The notes under the pieces are model-generated. The model did not search any database. It saw only the letters and a program-made list of their open reading frames with translations, and was not told where the DNA came from. Source: Fidelibacterota bacterium (GTDB taxonomy: Bacteria > Marinisomatota > Marinisomatia > Marinisomatales > UBA8229). From it: 7,414 bases of DNA. The stretch covers positions 1-7,414 of the forward strand of contig NYYF01000040.1 of assembly GCA_002686675.1 (NCBI GenBank), in the 5' to 3' direction. This document shows positions 5,798-7,414 of the stretch, piece by piece. Made by a program: the position numbers and the translations under genes. Numbering within the stretch: the first letter of the stretch is position 1; every line of letters begins with the position of its first letter.

Positions 5798-7414
5798 ATG
5801 AAAAATGTAATAATAGTTCTTTCGATTCTTATTAGCAATATATATGGACAGGTGGACTATCAAACCCAGGTACAGACAATTTTCAATGACAATTGTACAA
5901 GTTGTCATATTAATGGCGGGGGTTACTTTGGGGGTTTGGATTTATCAACATATGACAACCTCATGTCAGGCAATAGCAATAATGGACCAGTCGTTACTGC
6001 CGGAGATGGGGCAAATAGTTATATAATTCAAAAATTACAAGGTACTGCATCTGGAGCACAAATGCCTGATGGAGCAGATCCTTTACCTTCAGATCAGATT
6101 AATTTGATAGCTCAATGGATTGATGAAGGTGCATTAGAAACTCCAGCTTCCACGGATGGATTGTTCTTTTCAGAATATATAGAGGGAAGCAGCAGCAACA
6201 AGGCTCTTGAAATTTACAATCCCACCGATGCAGCTGTTGATCTTGCTGGATATGAAATCTGGAGGATTGCCAATGGCGGTGACTGGTCAGAAGGAGAGGG
6301 GAATGCTGTAGATTTATCAGATCCTCTAAATGATGGGTCTAACTACAGTATTGAAGCCGGTGATGTGTTTGTGATATGTAACAGCAGTATCGCCGATGAG
6401 TATTCAGGGGAATGCGATATCCTTGGTACAACTGCAACTTATTACAATGGTGATGATGCAGTTGGGCTTGCTTATAATGGAACATTGATCGATGCAGTTG
6501 GTGAAGAAGGGGATGATCCCGGTTCCGGCTGGGATGTTGCGGGAGTAACGAACGCGACAGGGGAGCACACTCTTGTCCGAAAATCATCGGTCATTCAGGG
6601 CAATACTGACTGGGCGTCTTCCGCAGGAACAGACGCCTGTGATTCTGAATGGAGCGTTTATGACCAAAATACATTTGATTATCTGGGATCTCATAATGTT
6701 GGCAGCGGGAATGCTGCTCCGGTTGCAAATGCCGGGCCTGACCAGGTTGTAGATCCTGAAGAAACAGTGCAACTGGATGGAAGCGGAAGTTATGATCCTG
6801 AATGTGCAGAATTTTCCTATTCCTGGGATGGTCCTGAAGATATAACCCTGGATGATCCCAGCTCAGCAACACCATCTTTCACTGCACCAAATTACTCTGA
6901 AACAATACTTTTGACATTTACATTAACTGTCACAGATGATCAAGGAGCTTCAGATAGCGATATTACGGAAATTACAGTTTTTGTTGAGCAGGGATTAACC
7001 ATAGCAGAAGCGCGAGCGTTGGGGGTAGGTGAAATTGTTACCGTCCAAGGTGTTGTTACAACTCCGAATTTTCAGAGCAGCCATACCGAGTATGTGATAC
7101 AGGATGCTACAGCAGGTCTGGTCGTTTTCGGTTATGGAATCACAGATGTTGATTTGAATGTGGGAGATGAAATCAGGGTAACCGGTGAGACTGAAGAATA
7201 TAATGGAAAATTTGAAGTGGCAATAACCGGATCCCAGGATATAACTGTATTGGGAACCGCTGACCTTCCTGAACCACAGGTTATTACCGTTGCTCAACTT
7301 AATACGGATGGAGAAGATTACGAAAGTGAACTCATTACTATTCAAAATGCTGTGATAGAAGAGGGTGAATGGCCAGACGAAGGATCAAGCGCTAACATTG
7401 ATATTACGGATGAC
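5798..7414 (+). CDS. Secreted c-type cytochrome / lamin-tail / PKD-like / OB-fold protein (3' end beyond the window)
   Basis: ATG 5798 opens a frame of 539 codons with no stop before the window end. A purine-rich AAGAAAGTGAG (5781-5791) lies at a suitable distance upstream. Residues 1-18 are a signal peptide (MKNVIIVLSILISNIYGQ). Residues 20-112 form a cytochrome c domain like the planctomycete PSCyt1 type: haem site C33-T-S-C36-H37 and a likely distal ligand Met89 in AQMPDGADPLP, ending with IAQWIDEGA. Residues 121-300 are a lamin-tail domain (FFSEYIEGSSSNKALEIYN, as in ExeM-like nucleases), with Cys195 and Cys206 possibly paired. Residues 307-396 are a PKD-like beta-sandwich (APVANAGPDQVV, LDGSGSYDP, LTFTLTVTDDQGASDSD). 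From 398 comes an OB-fold resembling the YhcR/DUF5689 type (GEIVTVQGVV, YVIQDATAGLVVF, GDEIRVTG). It would act outside the cytoplasm. The missing C-terminus may hold a catalytic or sorting domain. Domain calls are by eye; the CxxCH and the open frame are directly seen. Confidence 0.88.
   Translation, partial: MKNVIIVLSILISNIYGQVDYQTQVQTIFNDNCTSCHINGGGYFGGLDLSTYDNLMSGNSNNGPVVTAGDGANSYIIQKLQGTASGAQMPDGADPLPSDQINLIAQWIDEGALETPASTDGLFFSEYIEGSSSNKALEIYNPTDAAVDLAGYEIWRIANGGDWSEGEGNAVDLSDPLNDGSNYSIEAGDVFVICNSSIADEYSGECDILGTTATYYNGDDAVGLAYNGTLIDAVGEEGDDPGSGWDVAGVTNATGEHTLVRKSSVIQGNTDWASSAGTDACDSEWSVYDQNTFDYLGSHNVGSGNAAPVANAGPDQVVDPEETVQLDGSGSYDPECAEFSYSWDGPEDITLDDPSSATPSFTAPNYSETILLTFTLTVTDDQGASDSDITEITVFVEQGLTIAEARALGVGEIVTVQGVVTTPNFQSSHTEYVIQDATAGLVVFGYGITDVDLNVGDEIRVTGETEEYNGKFEVAITGSQDITVLGTADLPEPQVITVAQLNTDGEDYESELITIQNAVIEEGEWPDEGSSANIDITDD

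Noticed and set aside
5844..6026. 60-codon + strand frame in the cytochrome region
   Set aside because: It is out of frame with the 539-codon open frame that carries the signal peptide, the CxxCH site and the axial Met; its product shows no motif.
6339..7345. Several minus-strand open frames (60-116 codons) opposite the last gene
   Set aside because: They lie antisense to a continuous domain-bearing frame, have low-complexity His/Gln-rich or unstructured products, and lack start signals.

Overview
All recognisable genes in this window lie on the + strand. The content suggests a Gram-negative member of the FCB superphylum. Candidatus Marinimicrobia (SAR406) or a close relative is my best guess; Ignavibacteria, Cloacimonadota and other Bacteroidota-like lineages remain possible. 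The reasons are two adjacent PorV/PorQ-type outer-membrane barrels, secreted multidomain proteins with lamin-tail and PKD-like modules, a secreted c-type cytochrome domain of the planctomycete type, AT-leaning composition and weak or absent Shine-Dalgarno sites. This taxonomic call is inference.

Layout. Positions 2-43 hold the last 13 codons of an upstream gene whose stop overlaps the next start (ATGA). Positions 40-2740 hold a tight cell-envelope cluster: two tandem PorV/PorQ-family barrels (316 and 292 aa), then, 3 bp later, a membrane-anchored divergent polysaccharide deacetylase (YibQ/DUF610 type, 275 aa). After 33 bp comes a cytoplasmic L-asparaginase II (ReAV-type zinc enzyme, 326 aa, 2774-3754). 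The right half, 3865-7414, encodes two large secreted proteins. The first is an endonuclease/exonuclease/phosphatase (EEP) domain followed by a lamin-tail domain and two C-terminal GWN...GYW repeats (612 aa). The second is a previously unlisted open-ended gene running off the window, with at least 539 codons: signal peptide, cytochrome c (CxxCH), lamin-tail, PKD-like and OB-fold.

How the genes may work together. The first three fit an envelope or secretion operon: PorV/PorQ-family proteins in Bacteroidota belong to or resemble the type IX secretion attachment complex, and the deacetylase would act in the periplasm. The two right-hand proteins look like secreted cargo. They share lamin-tail modules that are typical of extracellular nucleases (ExeM/NucH-like), so extracellular DNA or phosphodiester breakdown is plausible for the first and possible for the second. 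The most unusual item is the second cargo protein, in which a haem domain is fused to nuclease-accessory modules. No tRNA, rRNA, CRISPR array, insertion sequence or attachment site was seen. The only intergenic stretches are short (about 3 to 110 bp).
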